This document shows, piece by piece, positions 1-9,244 of a DNA stretch of 57,747 bases. Origin of the DNA: Bacteroides sp. (GTDB taxonomy: Bacteria; Bacteroidota; Bacteroidia; Bacteroidales; Muribaculaceae); the NCBI GenBank assembly GCA_014801945.1, contig JAAVDF010000040.1, positions 1 to 57,747 on the forward strand. The letters are read 5' to 3'. The notes under the pieces are model-generated. The model had not been told where the DNA came from. It ran no database searches and saw only the letters and a program-made list of their open reading frames with translations. Every line of letters begins with the position of its first letter. Within the stretch, counting starts at the first letter, position 1. The position numbers and the translations under genes are program-made.

Positions 1-313
1 ACATATTAATATATCTTATATATTAATACCTATATACTTATTATTATATCGGGAATCATTTTTTCTTAACCATTTAACAACCCTTATCATGTCATTACTT
101 GAAATATCTCCACTTATTTTTTCCAGAATTTTTTATCCGACAGTTTGCCCCAATAGGGGTAATATCCAAGTACCTTCCCAAGGTTGGGTTACTTAGGTTA
201 TCTATATAACCCTTGTATCTAGATTGCTAAAACGGGAGGTGGGAAAACAACTTAATCCATCATGTAACTTAACGTATGATGGATTTATCTTGAAAAAAAT
301 TATATTGCTGGAA
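1..313. other. AT-rich gene-free stretch with small hairpins
   Basis: No convincing coding region is visible. The stretch is strongly AT-rich and holds several short inverted repeats. The clearest has arms AATCCATCAT at 254-263 and ATGATGGATT at 276-285, a perfect 10-bp stem. A CCCC/GGGG mini-hairpin lies near 148-158. The perfect stem could be a terminator of something upstream of the window, but no long T run follows it on either strand. I saw no tRNA-like T-loop motif. Confidence 0.5.
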
Positions 314-315
314 TT

Positions 316-345
316 TTGGAAACAACAGTTTTTATCTTAACTTTG
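316..345 (+). promoter_or_regulatory. Bacteroidetes-type promoter without an adjacent gene
   Basis: TTG at 316-318 and TAACTTTG at 338-345 are separated by 19 nt, matching the -33/-7 promoter form of this phylum. The next credible gene starts at 686 and has its own TAACTTTG box at 641-648. This promoter therefore either gives a long leader or drives a short RNA. Confidence 0.5.
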
Positions 346-640
346 CCAGTGTTTGAAGCGCAAAGTAAGAACCACTTTTAAGAACAATTCAAGTTAAGTT
401 AATTGAGAATGAGACAAGTTAGACAATTTTCCAGATTTCGGAACGTCAAGAAAGAGCGTCATGGTAAACGCTTTTCGAAAAAAAATATGTCTGCCAACCC
501 TCCCGCTCCTCTCTTGCCGAGGTTCTGCGTAGTGGTTTGCGATGCAAATTTATATATTTATCCGTTAATTTACAAAATCTTATTAAGGCGATTCTACATG
601 ATTTTTCGATTCAGTCTATCAAAATAAGGACAGTTTTAGC

Positions 641-648
641 TAACTTTG
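641..648 (+). promoter_or_regulatory. Candidate -7 box for the permease gene
   Basis: TAACTTTG lies 37 nt before the ATG at 686. No TTG is visible at the usual distance upstream, so only half of the promoter consensus is present. Confidence 0.35.
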
Positions 649-685
649 CACGATTTTTTGATAAACCATCTAATTCAAGTCAATC

Positions 686-1561
686 ATGTGGGTAGGTCTT
701 GCCATAATTTCAGCTCTCTGTCTCGGTTTTTATGACGTGATGAAGAAACTGTCGGTCGATCGCAACAATGTGCTCGGCGTGCTCTTCCTCAACACCGTGT
801 TCGGATCGCTGTTCATGCTTCCTGTAATCATAATAGGCATAAGCCACGGCAACTACGGTCTCGGCAACACGCTTGAAGGCCACGGAGCGATACTGCTGAA
901 ATCGGCCATCGTACTCTCGTCATGGCTCTTGGGATATGCCAGCATCAAGCACCTTCCGCTGACGATAGCAGGGCCGGTCAATGCATCGCGTCCGGTAATG
1001 GTGCTCGTCGGTGCGTTGATCATATTCGGCGAACGGCTCAACCTCTGGCAGTGGGCCGGTGTTATACTCGGATTCTGGTCACTCTACTTCATAAGCCGCG
1101 TCGGAAGCAAGGAGGGGATCTCGTTGAAATCCAACAAATGGGTGTGGATGGCCATCGGTGCTACGGCAATGGGCGCGGTCAGCGCGCTCTATGACAAATA
1201 TCTGCTGACGCGCTATCAGCCCCTCGAAGTTCAGGCATGGTACTCGCTCTATCAGATGGTGATAATGGGCATAACGATCGGCCTGATCCTGCGCGGGAAG
1301 AAAGGCGGCACACCGCTGCAATGGCGATGGACCATCCCGCTGATCTCGCTCTTCCTCACCGTGGCAGACATAGCCTACTTCTACAGCCTTTCACTTGAAG
1401 GTTCAATGATAGCGGTTGTGTCGATGATACGTCGCGGCAGCGTCATCGTCTCGTTTTTCTATGGTGTCATAGCCCTGCATGAAAAGAATATTCGCCTCAA
1501 ACTCATCGATCTCACCCTCCTGTTGATAGGTCTGACATTCCTCGTCATCGGTAGCCTCTAA
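686..1561 (+). CDS. EamA-like (DMT superfamily) permease
   Basis: This 291-residue, very hydrophobic protein is predicted to span the inner membrane about ten times, in two homologous halves (roughly residues 1-140 and 150-290). That is the layout of the drug/metabolite transporter superfamily. The first half carries a conserved-looking stretch with PVNASRPVMV near residues 96-105, followed by a loop with GERLNLWQW. Members export or import small metabolites such as amino acids, sugars or nucleosides, and the substrate cannot be read from the sequence. It stands alone on the plus strand and converges on the minus-strand gene ending at 1584, with only 22 bp between them and no obvious terminator. 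The family call is fairly secure; the function is open. Confidence 0.85.
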   Translation: MWVGLAIISALCLGFYDVMKKLSVDRNNVLGVLFLNTVFGSLFMLPVIIIGISHGNYGLGNTLEGHGAILLKSAIVLSSWLLGYASIKHLPLTIAGPVNASRPVMVLVGALIIFGERLNLWQWAGVILGFWSLYFISRVGSKEGISLKSNKWVWMAIGATAMGAVSALYDKYLLTRYQPLEVQAWYSLYQMVIMGITIGLILRGKKGGTPLQWRWTIPLISLFLTVADIAYFYSLSLEGSMIAVVSMIRRGSVIVSFFYGVIALHEKNIRLKLIDLTLLLIGLTFLVIGSL

Positions 1562-1583
1562 GACATAGAGGACAGGCAGAAGC

Positions 1584-2618
1584 TCATTTCATGGGCATGC
1601 GTGAGAAACGCATGGTCGTTTTCAGCAATGGGAACGACAGCGTAAGGATCGACCTGTCGGTAATGGTGGCATGAATGTCGCGGTCAATTGTCTCAAAAAC
1701 AGCATCGGTCCATTCGAGATCATAGTGATCGAGGAATATCGTGGGGCGCAGACGGCCTTTAATCATCATCGGATGCCAACGGTCACGCCAAGTCTCCGCG
1801 CCATCAACATAAAGGATGTCATAATTCCCATCTACGTCACTATCAGGATTCCTGACCACAGCAAGCAGATAGCGTCCTCCCGGACGGGCATACCGAGGAT
1901 CATTCTCACGGTCAAGATACTGCCAATAGCCTTCCACCGGATCGGTTGATGCTCGAAGATGATCCATCAAAGCTTCCTGCGTCCAGCCGGAAGCGAGAGC
2001 CTGTTCAGGCGAAAGGGATATTTCAAGCGAAAGGGACGCGACATCAAGCACACCTTGACTCCAGACCGCCACCGCCGATGGCATGGCGAGCCTACCGACT
2101 GGCAGGACGCATATATCGGTGACGCTTTTCCCTCCACCGCTAATGTTCAATTCGCCGTTCTGACGGTCGAGATCGAGACGTAAGGTATTATACACCCCCG
2201 ACGAGGATTCAAAGGCCGCAATATCCTTCTCGAAAATCACATCCTTGCCACGCGCTACAGTGAGCATGTTCACACGGCGGTCAAGAATATCTCCGAATGA
2301 GCTGTTGCCATGGCGGAGCGTGACGGTCATGGTGTCGGAGGAGCCGATCAGTTTCAGCCCCCAGTAAGCCCGTGCGAGTCCGGGCCGCTCCCCTATCCCC
2401 GACATTGCTCCACGTACATCCACACGGCAATTCCTCACAGCGGCAGAGGTATCGAGAGGCACGGTAATGGATGAATCCCTGAGTTCGACAGGCGACGGGA
2501 AATAAACGCGCTCGGTCAGCGTCCGCGACTGGGCGGACACTGACCGGGCGGAAATCATAGTCGTCATTACAGCCGCAGCCAAGACGACGGAAGTGAGAAG
2601 AGAGGACGGGCGTATCAT
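1584..2618 (-). CDS. Secreted protein of unknown function coupled to purF
   Basis: This 344-residue protein has an N-terminal signal peptide (hydrophobic residues 8-20, likely cleaved after the SVSAQ region near residue 30). The mature part looks rich in beta strands. A segment near residues 240-260 with ENDPRYARPGGRYLLAVV resembles lines seen in Bacteroidetes proteins that report differences from an ideal value. I recognise no catalytic motif. Its start codon overlaps the stop of the upstream purF by 4 bp (2615-2618), so the two are almost certainly co-transcribed and probably translationally coupled. This is odd for a periplasmic or surface protein beside a cytosolic purine enzyme. The product would be periplasmic or surface-exposed. 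Function unknown. Confidence 0.75.
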   Translation of the reverse strand: MIRPSSLLTSVVLAAAVMTTMISARSVSAQSRTLTERVYFPSPVELRDSSITVPLDTSAAVRNCRVDVRGAMSGIGERPGLARAYWGLKLIGSSDTMTVTLRHGNSSFGDILDRRVNMLTVARGKDVIFEKDIAAFESSSGVYNTLRLDLDRQNGELNISGGGKSVTDICVLPVGRLAMPSAVAVWSQGVLDVASLSLEISLSPEQALASGWTQEALMDHLRASTDPVEGYWQYLDRENDPRYARPGGRYLLAVVRNPDSDVDGNYDILYVDGAETWRDRWHPMMIKGRLRPTIFLDHYDLEWTDAVFETIDRDIHATITDRSILTLSFPLLKTTMRFSRMPMK

Positions 2619-4504
2619 CGTTTTTCCGTATTTCCTTCGTAAAAATTAATATATGCGCGATTGACCAGCCGCACTCCGCCGGGAGTGGGATAATCGCCGG
2701 AGAAATACCAGTCACCGAGACAGGCGGGGATAGCATCACGCAGACCTTCGAGCGACTGATATATTATATCCACCTCGGCGTTGATCGATCCGTCGGCAGT
2801 GAGCATCCCGGCGATCTTGCGCGAGATCTCCTCCTGAGTGAAGGGTGCATATATAGCCTTGACACAATTGCGGATCTCTATGTCAAGGAGACCTTCCTGC
2901 TCCTTGCACTGACGGTAAGTCTCATCAAGTACATGGCTCATACCACGATCCTTCAGAAGCTCCACAGCCGCACGGAATGCTATGAACTCACCCATGCGCG
3001 ACATGTCTATTCCGTAGTAATCCGGATAACGGACCTGAGGTGACGAGGAGACCACGACGATCTTGCGCGGATGCAGGCGGTCGAGCATCTTGAGGATAGA
3101 CTGCTTGAGAGTGGTACCGCGCACGATACTGTCGTCGATCACGACAAGATTATCCACCCCGTTTTCCACAATTCCGTAGGTCACGTCATAGACATGCGCC
3201 GCAAGATCATTGCGCGCCTCACCTTCGGCTATGAACGTACGGAGCTTGATGTCCTTGATGGCAACCTTCTCGACCCGCAGATCACGGTTCATGATCCTGT
3301 CAAGCGTCGCCGCATCAAGCCGTCCAGCCTTCTGCGCATCAAGGATCTCCTGCATCTTGCGCCTGTCGAGTTCCGACATCAGACCGCTTATCATACCGAT
3401 AAACGCTACTTCGGCGGTGTTCGGTATAAACGAGAACACCGAATGGTCAAGATCACCACCGATACTCTTCATTATAGCCGGAACTACATTCTCGCCGAGA
3501 CGCTTGCGCTCACGATAGATATCGGCATCACTTCCGCGCGAGAAATATATACGTTCGAAGGAGCAACGCTGGTTCTCACCCTCACCGAGAACGTCTGTAA
3601 CGGAAATCTGACCCGCTTTAGTCACAATCAACGCACTTCCGGGCACAAGTTCGCGGACATCACGACGCGCCACATTGAAAACAGTCTGGATGACCGGACG
3701 CTCGGAGGCGAGTACCACCACCTCGTCATCATGGTAATAAAAGGCCGGACGGATACCATGACTGTCACGAAGAGCGAACATATCACCCGATCCCGTAGCA
3801 CCACAGATGACGAAACCACCGTCCCACTGCGGAGCAGTGGCTGAAAGCACACGCTTCATGTCAAGATTATCCTCTATCGTCGCGGTAAGCTTCTGACCGT
3901 CCATCGAGTCACGATACTGACGGTAGATGCGGTGATTTTCCTTATCAAGCGCATCGCCGAGCTGTTCGAGGAGGACAACGGTATCACTGTAGATGCGCGG
4001 ATGCTGCCCGCAGGCAACCACACTCTCAAACACCTTATCGACGTTGGTCATGTTGAAATTGCCACACATCAGCAGATTGCGCGAACGCCAGTTGTTACGA
4101 CGGAGGAAAGGATGGCAGTATGACAGGCCGCTTTTTCCAGTGGTCGAATAGCGGAGATGGCCCATATAGATCTCTCCGAGGAATGGAGCATAACGCTCCA
4201 CCCATTCCGCATCGTGATCAGCGATATCAGCTTTGTCAAGCTTACATTTGACGGTCTCGAAAATCTCCTGAATCGCATCCTTGCCGAGAGCACGCTCACG
4301 GAACACGTATTCGTGGCCGGGCACGGAATGCATCTTCACGACACCGATACCGGCACCCTCCTGCCCGCGGTTGTGCTGTTTCTCCATAAGAAGATAAAGC
4401 TTGTTGATACCGTAGGCGTAAGTGCCGTATTTCTTTTTATAGTATTCAAGCGGCTTCAGCAGGCGTATCATCGCCACACCGCACTCATGTTTAAGTATCT
4501 CCAT
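2615..4504 (-). CDS. purF: Amidophosphoribosyltransferase family protein (long form)
   Basis: PurF transfers the amide nitrogen of glutamine to PRPP, giving phosphoribosylamine, the first step of purine synthesis. The N-terminal Ntn-type glutaminase domain has Cys8 (HECGVAM) as the expected nucleophile after removal of a 7-residue leader, RGQEGAG at 46-52 and GHLRYSTTGK near 116. The PRPP loop VVIDDSIVRGTT lies near 453-465. At 629 residues it is about 120 longer than the classical enzyme. The extra length is in the middle and C-terminal parts, and it belongs to a long PurF-like form I associate with Bacteroidales. Such genomes may also carry a standard purF, so this copy could be a paralogue. 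It lies 90 bp behind glutamine synthetase, with a strong hairpin between them, and overlaps the next gene by 4 bp. Confidence 0.85.
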   Translation of the reverse strand: MEILKHECGVAMIRLLKPLEYYKKKYGTYAYGINKLYLLMEKQHNRGQEGAGIGVVKMHSVPGHEYVFRERALGKDAIQEIFETVKCKLDKADIADHDAEWVERYAPFLGEIYMGHLRYSTTGKSGLSYCHPFLRRNNWRSRNLLMCGNFNMTNVDKVFESVVACGQHPRIYSDTVVLLEQLGDALDKENHRIYRQYRDSMDGQKLTATIEDNLDMKRVLSATAPQWDGGFVICGATGSGDMFALRDSHGIRPAFYYHDDEVVVLASERPVIQTVFNVARRDVRELVPGSALIVTKAGQISVTDVLGEGENQRCSFERIYFSRGSDADIYRERKRLGENVVPAIMKSIGGDLDHSVFSFIPNTAEVAFIGMISGLMSELDRRKMQEILDAQKAGRLDAATLDRIMNRDLRVEKVAIKDIKLRTFIAEGEARNDLAAHVYDVTYGIVENGVDNLVVIDDSIVRGTTLKQSILKMLDRLHPRKIVVVSSSPQVRYPDYYGIDMSRMGEFIAFRAAVELLKDRGMSHVLDETYRQCKEQEGLLDIEIRNCVKAIYAPFTQEEISRKIAGMLTADGSINAEVDIIYQSLEGLRDAIPACLGDWYFSGDYPTPGGVRLVNRAYINFYEGNTEKR

Positions 4505-4514
4505 ATTGTGGAAA

Positions 4515-4561
4515 ACCGCCCTCCGGCACTATTCAGAAACCAGTTAGTGTCGGAGAGCGGT
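4515..4561 (-). terminator. Hairpin just upstream of the purF start
   Basis: On the minus strand, arms at 4561-4545 and 4531-4515 form a 17-bp imperfect stem (three 5-bp blocks with two interruptions) around a 13-nt loop, followed by TTTT. It ends about 10 nt before the purF ATG at 4504. It may terminate the glutamine synthetase transcript or act as an attenuator or translation-masking element for purF. Confidence 0.6.
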
Positions 4562-4594
4562 GATAGTTTTCATTCTATTCCTGTAAGATTATCA

Positions 4595-6784
4595 TCAACG
4601 GATGAAGAGGAGTTCACGATACTTGGGCAGAGGCCACATTTCGTTGTCCACCATAAGTTCGAGCTTGTCGATATGATAACGGATCACTTCAAGACAGGGA
4701 GCGACGTTGCGCGAGTATTCGAGAGCCTTTTCACGTTCTGTCGGGATTTTGTTTGCCTCCTTGCGGGCATTGACCATCTTGGCTACTTCTTCCTTGATGA
4801 CGGAGCAGTGGTGCATGATCTTCTCCACAGTCACTGAATCCTGAGCCGAAAGCTGTTCACCCTTATCGCCGGGGAAGAGAGTGCGGATCTTGACCATGTT
4901 GTCAAGAAGGATTGAGAGATAGCGGGTGGCTACCGGGATGATATGGTTGATAGCGAGATCGCCGAGCACACGGGCTTCAATCTGGATTTTCTTGGTGTAC
5001 ATCTCCCACTTCACCTCATTGCGGGCCTCAAGCTCGACATGGTTCATCACACCGGTCTTGCGGAACATCTCTATGGACGAGGGACGGAGGTAGGCATCAA
5101 AGATGAGCGCGGGATTGGTCTCGCAGTCAAGACCACGGCGTGCGGCCTCTTCCTTCCATTCGTCGGAATATCCGTTACCGTCAAAGTGGATAGCCTCCGA
5201 GTAGAGAAGCAGAGCCTTGATCTCGGCAAGAAGAGCGTGCTGGAGCTCCTCACCAGCCTCAAGACGGGAATCGACCTTCTGCTTGAAATCAGCGAGCTGT
5301 TCGGCCACGGCAGCGTTGAGTGCGATCATTGCGGAAGCACAGTTGGCACTTGAACCTACGGCACGGAACTCAAAACGGTTACCGGTGAAAGCGAAAGGCG
5401 ATGTGCGGTTGCGGTCAGTATTGTCAATCATCAGTTCCGGAATCTGAGCCACACCGAGGTTAAGCTCATCCTTACCTGCAAGTGTGATCAGTTCGTCCTT
5501 ATCTGAATTCTTGATCTTATTGATGATATCGGCGAGCTGGCTGCCGGTGAAAATCGAGATGATGGCGGGGGGAGCTTCGTTAGCACCAAGACGATGGGTG
5601 TTGGTAGCCGACATGATGGAAGCCTTCAGAAGTGCATTGTGACGGTGAACGGCCGCCATTACATTGGCCACGAAAGTGATGAACTGGAGATTTTCCTTAG
5701 GAGTCTTGCCGGGAGCGAAAAGAAGAGTACCCGTATCAGTGCCGAGACTCCAGTTGTTGTGCTTGCCTGAGCCATTGATGCCTGCGAACGGTTTCTCATG
5801 GAGAAGCACACGGAAGTTGTGACGGCGTGCCACCTCGCTCATGAGCGACATGAGCAGCATATTGTGGTCGTTCGCAAGGTTTGTCTCCTCAAAAATCGGA
5901 GCAAGCTCAAACTGATTGGGAGCAACCTCATTATGGCGGGTTTTCACAGGAATGCCGAGCTTATGAGCCTCGATTTCGAGATCAAGCATGAACGCTTCCA
6001 CGCGTGAGGGGATGGCACCGAAGTAGTGGTCCTCAAGCTGCTGGTTTTTTGCCGACTCGTGACCCATGAGCGTACGTCCGGTGAGCACGAGGTCAGGACG
6101 TGCGGCATAGAGAGCCTCATCAACGAGGAAGTATTCCTGCTCCCAGCCGAGGTTGGAAATCACATGCTTTACTTCAGGGTCGAAATAACGTGCCACGGCT
6201 GTTCCTGCCTTGTCAACGGCTGAAAGTGCGCGCAGAAGCGGGGTCTTATAGTCAAGCGACTCGCCTGTATATGAAATAAAGATCGTGGGGATACAGAGTG
6301 TATTGTCCATGAGGAATGCCGGCGACGAGATGTCCCACGCCGAATAACCGCGTGCCTCGAAAGTGTTGCGGATACCGCCGTTAGGGAAGCTTGAAGCATC
6401 CGGTTCCTGCTGGACAAGGAGCTTGCCGGAAAATTCCTCGACCATTCCGCCTTTACCGTCGTGCTCGACGAATCCGTCGTGTTTCTCGGCCGTGGTTTCG
6501 GTCAGAGGCTGAAACCAGTGAGTGTAATGGCGTGCGCCGTTGTCGATGGCCCAACGCTTCATCCCTTCAGCCACGCTGTCGGCAACTTTACGCGAGATAG
6601 GCTGCTTGTTGTCGATGGCGTTGATCAGTTCCTTGTAGGTATCAATCGGAAGATACTCATACATTTTGGCACGGTTGAAAACTTTGCTGGCGTAATATTC
6701 CTGCGGACGCTCTTTGGGAATATCTACGGGAACAGCCTTGCGATTGGACGCTTCTTCGACAACTTTAAACCTTAAGCTTGACAT
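4595..6784 (-). CDS. glnN: Glutamine synthetase type III
   Basis: The enzyme condenses glutamate and ammonia with ATP to make glutamine in the cytosol. The 729-residue length and divergent motifs match the large GSIII family typical of Bacteroides rather than the roughly 470-residue GSI. Recognisable parts are the N-terminal GSIII-specific region with FSGKLLVQQEPDASSFPNGG near residue 120, NQFELAPIFEETN near 290, the nucleotide/glutamate-site motif NGSGKHNNWSLGTD near 335-347 and the arginine-containing NRFEFRAVGSS near 465-475. It lies 59 bp behind dapL with no promoter-like sequence between, so it is probably transcribed with it. A hairpin separates it from purF, whose product uses glutamine. 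Confidence 0.95.
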   Translation of the reverse strand: MSSLRFKVVEEASNRKAVPVDIPKERPQEYYASKVFNRAKMYEYLPIDTYKELINAIDNKQPISRKVADSVAEGMKRWAIDNGARHYTHWFQPLTETTAEKHDGFVEHDGKGGMVEEFSGKLLVQQEPDASSFPNGGIRNTFEARGYSAWDISSPAFLMDNTLCIPTIFISYTGESLDYKTPLLRALSAVDKAGTAVARYFDPEVKHVISNLGWEQEYFLVDEALYAARPDLVLTGRTLMGHESAKNQQLEDHYFGAIPSRVEAFMLDLEIEAHKLGIPVKTRHNEVAPNQFELAPIFEETNLANDHNMLLMSLMSEVARRHNFRVLLHEKPFAGINGSGKHNNWSLGTDTGTLLFAPGKTPKENLQFITFVANVMAAVHRHNALLKASIMSATNTHRLGANEAPPAIISIFTGSQLADIINKIKNSDKDELITLAGKDELNLGVAQIPELMIDNTDRNRTSPFAFTGNRFEFRAVGSSANCASAMIALNAAVAEQLADFKQKVDSRLEAGEELQHALLAEIKALLLYSEAIHFDGNGYSDEWKEEAARRGLDCETNPALIFDAYLRPSSIEMFRKTGVMNHVELEARNEVKWEMYTKKIQIEARVLGDLAINHIIPVATRYLSILLDNMVKIRTLFPGDKGEQLSAQDSVTVEKIMHHCSVIKEEVAKMVNARKEANKIPTEREKALEYSRNVAPCLEVIRYHIDKLELMVDNEMWPLPKYRELLFIR

Positions 6785-6843
6785 AACTGTATGTTATTAT
6801 GTTAAAAAAATATTTGATTCTATGATTGGTTGATGTATTGATC

Positions 6844-8070
6844 TCATTTTCCGGACAGACGCTCAACACAACGGCGAGTGTTTTCATGAGTATTGAACGC
6901 TGTCAGGCGGAAATAACCCTCGCCTGCCGGACCGAATCCACTGCCGGGCGTACCGACTATATGATAACGGTCAAGCAAATAATCAAAAAACTCCCATGAT
7001 GTCATTGTTCCGGGTGTCTTCAGCCATATATAAGGGGAATTTATACCTCCGACCACTTCATAACCGGCCTCGGCAAGCCCGGCACGGAGCGTGGCTGCAT
7101 TTTCAAGATAATAGTCAACGCTTTCTTTCATCTGACGCTGACCCTCCGGTGTATAGAGTGCTTCCGCTCCACGCTGTGTCAGATAGCTCGCACCATTGAA
7201 CTTGGTAGTCTGCCTACGTCGCCAGAGGCCGTTGAGAGCAACTTTCTCACCGTTGGCATCCATACCTTTCAGAGCCTTGGGAACGACCGTATAGCCGAGA
7301 CGTATGCCTGTGAAACCTGCCGTCTTTGAAAAACTGCGGAATTCAATGGCGACTTCCTTTGCTCCTTCTATTTCATATATCGAATGGGGAACATTGTCCT
7401 CACGGATATATGCCTCATAAGCGGCATCGAAGAGCAGGAGTGCACCATGTTCCTTGCAATAATCCACCCATACTTTCAGCTGCGCGCGTGTAAGTGTGGT
7501 TCCCGTCGGATTATTGGGATAGCACAGATAGATCACATCAGGATTATTTACCGGCAATGAGGGGACAAAAGAGTTTTCTGACGTACAAGGGAGATATTCT
7601 ATCCTGTCCCAACGGCCGTCAGCACCAAGCTCTCCGGCACGTCCGGCCATCACATTCGTATCCACATAGACGGGATATACCGGATCTGTGACAACAACCA
7701 TGTTTGCGGTCGAGAGGATGTCTCCGATGTTACCGGTGTCACTCTTCGCGCCGTCACTTATAAAAATCTCATCGGGTTCAATATCTATGCCTCGCTTGCG
7801 ATAATCAGTCTCAGCGATTTTCTCGCTCAGAAACGCATAGCCCTGTTCCGGGCCGTAGCCATGAAACGTCTCCCCTCGCCCTTCATCATCGACTGCGGCA
7901 TGAAGCGCGGAAATGACAGCCGGACATAACGGGCGGGTGACATCACCGATACCCATACGGATGATCTCGACATCGGGATGTGACTCTGAATAAGCCTTGA
8001 CCCTGCGGGCGACTTCACTGAAAAGATATGAAGCCGGAAGTTTCGTGAAATTATCGTTGATCCTAAACAT
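6844..8070 (-). CDS. dapL: LL-diaminopimelate aminotransferase
   Basis: DapL converts tetrahydrodipicolinate directly to LL-diaminopimelate with glutamate as amino donor, bypassing the acylated intermediates of lysine synthesis. The 408-residue fold-type I PLP enzyme shows the substrate-side N-terminus with [12 protein letters not shown] (about 39-50), the YPNNPTGT loop near 184 and the PLP-lysine motif [11 protein letters not shown] near 245-255. The C-terminal part has [15 protein letters not shown]. The length equals that of characterised DapL enzymes. The upstream neighbour on the same strand is dapF, the next step in the pathway, which supports the assignment over a generic aspartate aminotransferase. 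A full promoter precedes it at 8101-8131, so it can be expressed independently of dapF. Confidence 0.95.
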   Translation of the reverse strand: MFRINDNFTKLPASYLFSEVARRVKAYSESHPDVEIIRMGIGDVTRPLCPAVISALHAAVDDEGRGETFHGYGPEQGYAFLSEKIAETDYRKRGIDIEPDEIFISDGAKSDTGNIGDILSTANMVVVTDPVYPVYVDTNVMAGRAGELGADGRWDRIEYLPCTSENSFVPSLPVNNPDVIYLCYPNNPTGTTLTRAQLKVWVDYCKEHGALLLFDAAYEAYIREDNVPHSIYEIEGAKEVAIEFRSFSKTAGFTGIRLGYTVVPKALKGMDANGEKVALNGLWRRRQTTKFNGASYLTQRGAEALYTPEGQRQMKESVDYYLENAATLRAGLAEAGYEVVGGINSPYIWLKTPGTMTSWEFFDYLLDRYHIVGTPGSGFGPAGEGYFRLTAFNTHENTRRCVERLSGK

Positions 8071-8100
8071 TGGTTACAATAGGATTATTTAATTAGAATA

Positions 8101-8131
8101 CAAATTTAGAAATATTATGACTGCGAAACAA
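8101..8131 (-). promoter_or_regulatory. Promoter of dapL-glnN
   Basis: On the minus strand TTG (8131-8129), 20 nt, then TAAATTTG (8108-8101) gives a full Bacteroidetes promoter. The -7 box is about 30 nt ahead of the dapL ATG. Confidence 0.6.
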
Positions 8132-8162
8132 AAAAACAATCTGTCCTTTCATGATTAATCGG

Positions 8163-8208
8163 GGTAAATATACTCCACCGCGTCGGAAAGACACTCGGTA
8201 TATTCACC
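8163..8208 (-). terminator. Hairpin after dapF
   Basis: Arms at 8163-8173 and 8198-8208 pair over 11 bp with one G-U, 20 nt beyond the dapF stop. No T run follows, so it may be a processing or weak termination signal rather than an intrinsic terminator. Confidence 0.35.
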
Positions 8209-8227
8209 TTATGATAATCATATCGGA

Positions 8228-9100
8228 TCAGCGTTGTCGGTAATAATTACCTTCAAAAACTTCTGTTGCGCTACCTGTCATCATGACATGGCCGTCGGCA
8301 CACCATTCTATGGTCAGATCTCCTCCACGGAGATGGATCGTAACCTTCCGGTCGCAACGTCCGGTCAAAGCTGCAGCGACTGCGGAGGCACATGCTCCTG
8401 TCCCGCAAGCCAAAGTCTCGCCAGTACCCCTCTCCCACACTCTCATGCGTGCTTCGGACGGTGATAGTATCTGGAGAAATTCGATGTTAGCCCTGTCAGG
8501 CCACATAGGATGATGTTCAAGTTCCGGTCCGAGCTTATCGAAATCCACATCTTCAATGCGATCAACAAAAATCACACCGTGAGGATTGCCCATCGACACT
8601 GCTGTGACCTTCACAAAGCCGGACGACGTCTCGACCGTTTCCTCAACCATTTTCTCAGATGCTGTAACAACAGGCACGGAAGCAGCTTCGAGTTCCGGTT
8701 CACCCATATCGACTGTCACACTCTCCACCTCACCTTCATCGTTCATATTAAGCGACAAAACCTTGATACCCGAAAGGGTTTCAAGGTTTATGCGTTGTTT
8801 GTCAGTGAGTCCGTGGTCGTGGACATATTTTGCTATACAGCGAGAGGCGTTGCCACACATACGGGCTTCAGACCCGTCGTTGTTAAACATCCTCATTCTG
8901 AAGTCAGCGATTTCCGATGGGCATATCAGAACTATTCCGTCGCCACCAACGCCGAAATGACGGTCGCTCATTTCGATGGCCAGATCAGGCAGCCTTTCGG
9001 GGACTGATTCCATACAATTAATATATATGTAATCGTTCCCTATGCCGTGCATTTTGGTGAACTTAATCACCTCCGGGGCTTTCTTAGCGGATGATGTCAT
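8228..9100 (-). CDS. dapF: Diaminopimelate epimerase
   Basis: DapF interconverts LL- and meso-diaminopimelate without a cofactor, supplying meso-DAP for peptidoglycan and the last step to lysine. The 290-residue protein shows the two catalytic cysteines in ARMCGNASRCIAKY (near residue 80) and ETLACGTGACAS (near residue 231), plus the N-terminal FTKMHGIGNDYIYI substrate region. An extra 12 or so residues precede that motif, slightly longer than usual. Its neighbour dapL makes its substrate. A promoter-like sequence lies 46-74 nt upstream, so it appears to be transcribed separately from the thiamine genes behind it. Confidence 0.97.
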   Translation of the reverse strand: MTSSAKKAPEVIKFTKMHGIGNDYIYINCMESVPERLPDLAIEMSDRHFGVGGDGIVLICPSEIADFRMRMFNNDGSEARMCGNASRCIAKYVHDHGLTDKQRINLETLSGIKVLSLNMNDEGEVESVTVDMGEPELEAASVPVVTASEKMVEETVETSSGFVKVTAVSMGNPHGVIFVDRIEDVDFDKLGPELEHHPMWPDRANIEFLQILSPSEARMRVWERGTGETLACGTGACASAVAAALTGRCDRKVTIHLRGGDLTIEWCADGHVMMTGSATEVFEGNYYRQR

Positions 9101-9145
9101 AATGCAAAGTGATTTCTGCTACAGTTAAATTATCAGAAATCGATG

Positions 9146-9174
9146 CAAAGTTAAGCATTTTGCTACAATTACAA
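9146..9174 (-). promoter_or_regulatory. Promoter of dapF
   Basis: On the minus strand TTG (9174-9172), 18 nt, then TAACTTTG (9153-9146), ending 46 nt ahead of the dapF ATG. The spacer is a little shorter than the 20 nt seen for most promoters in this window. Confidence 0.5.
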
Positions 9175-9244
9175 GCGTTTTGAACGCAAATTTTCGCAAA
9201 ACATCATCGACTTTTAAGATTTTAACATTTCATAGCTGTATTTT

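Noticed and set aside
403-627. 74-codon open frame upstream of the permease gene
   Set aside because: It starts at a TTG, has no recognisable domain, and its second half is translated AT-rich intergenic sequence overlapping the region before the -7 box. It is more likely non-coding; the promoter upstream is reported separately.
1584-9100. A single nitrogen-regulated operon dapF-dapL-glnN-purF-unknown
   Set aside because: dapF and dapL each have promoter-like sequences and hairpins lie after dapF and after glnN, so it is at most a set of overlapping transcription units.
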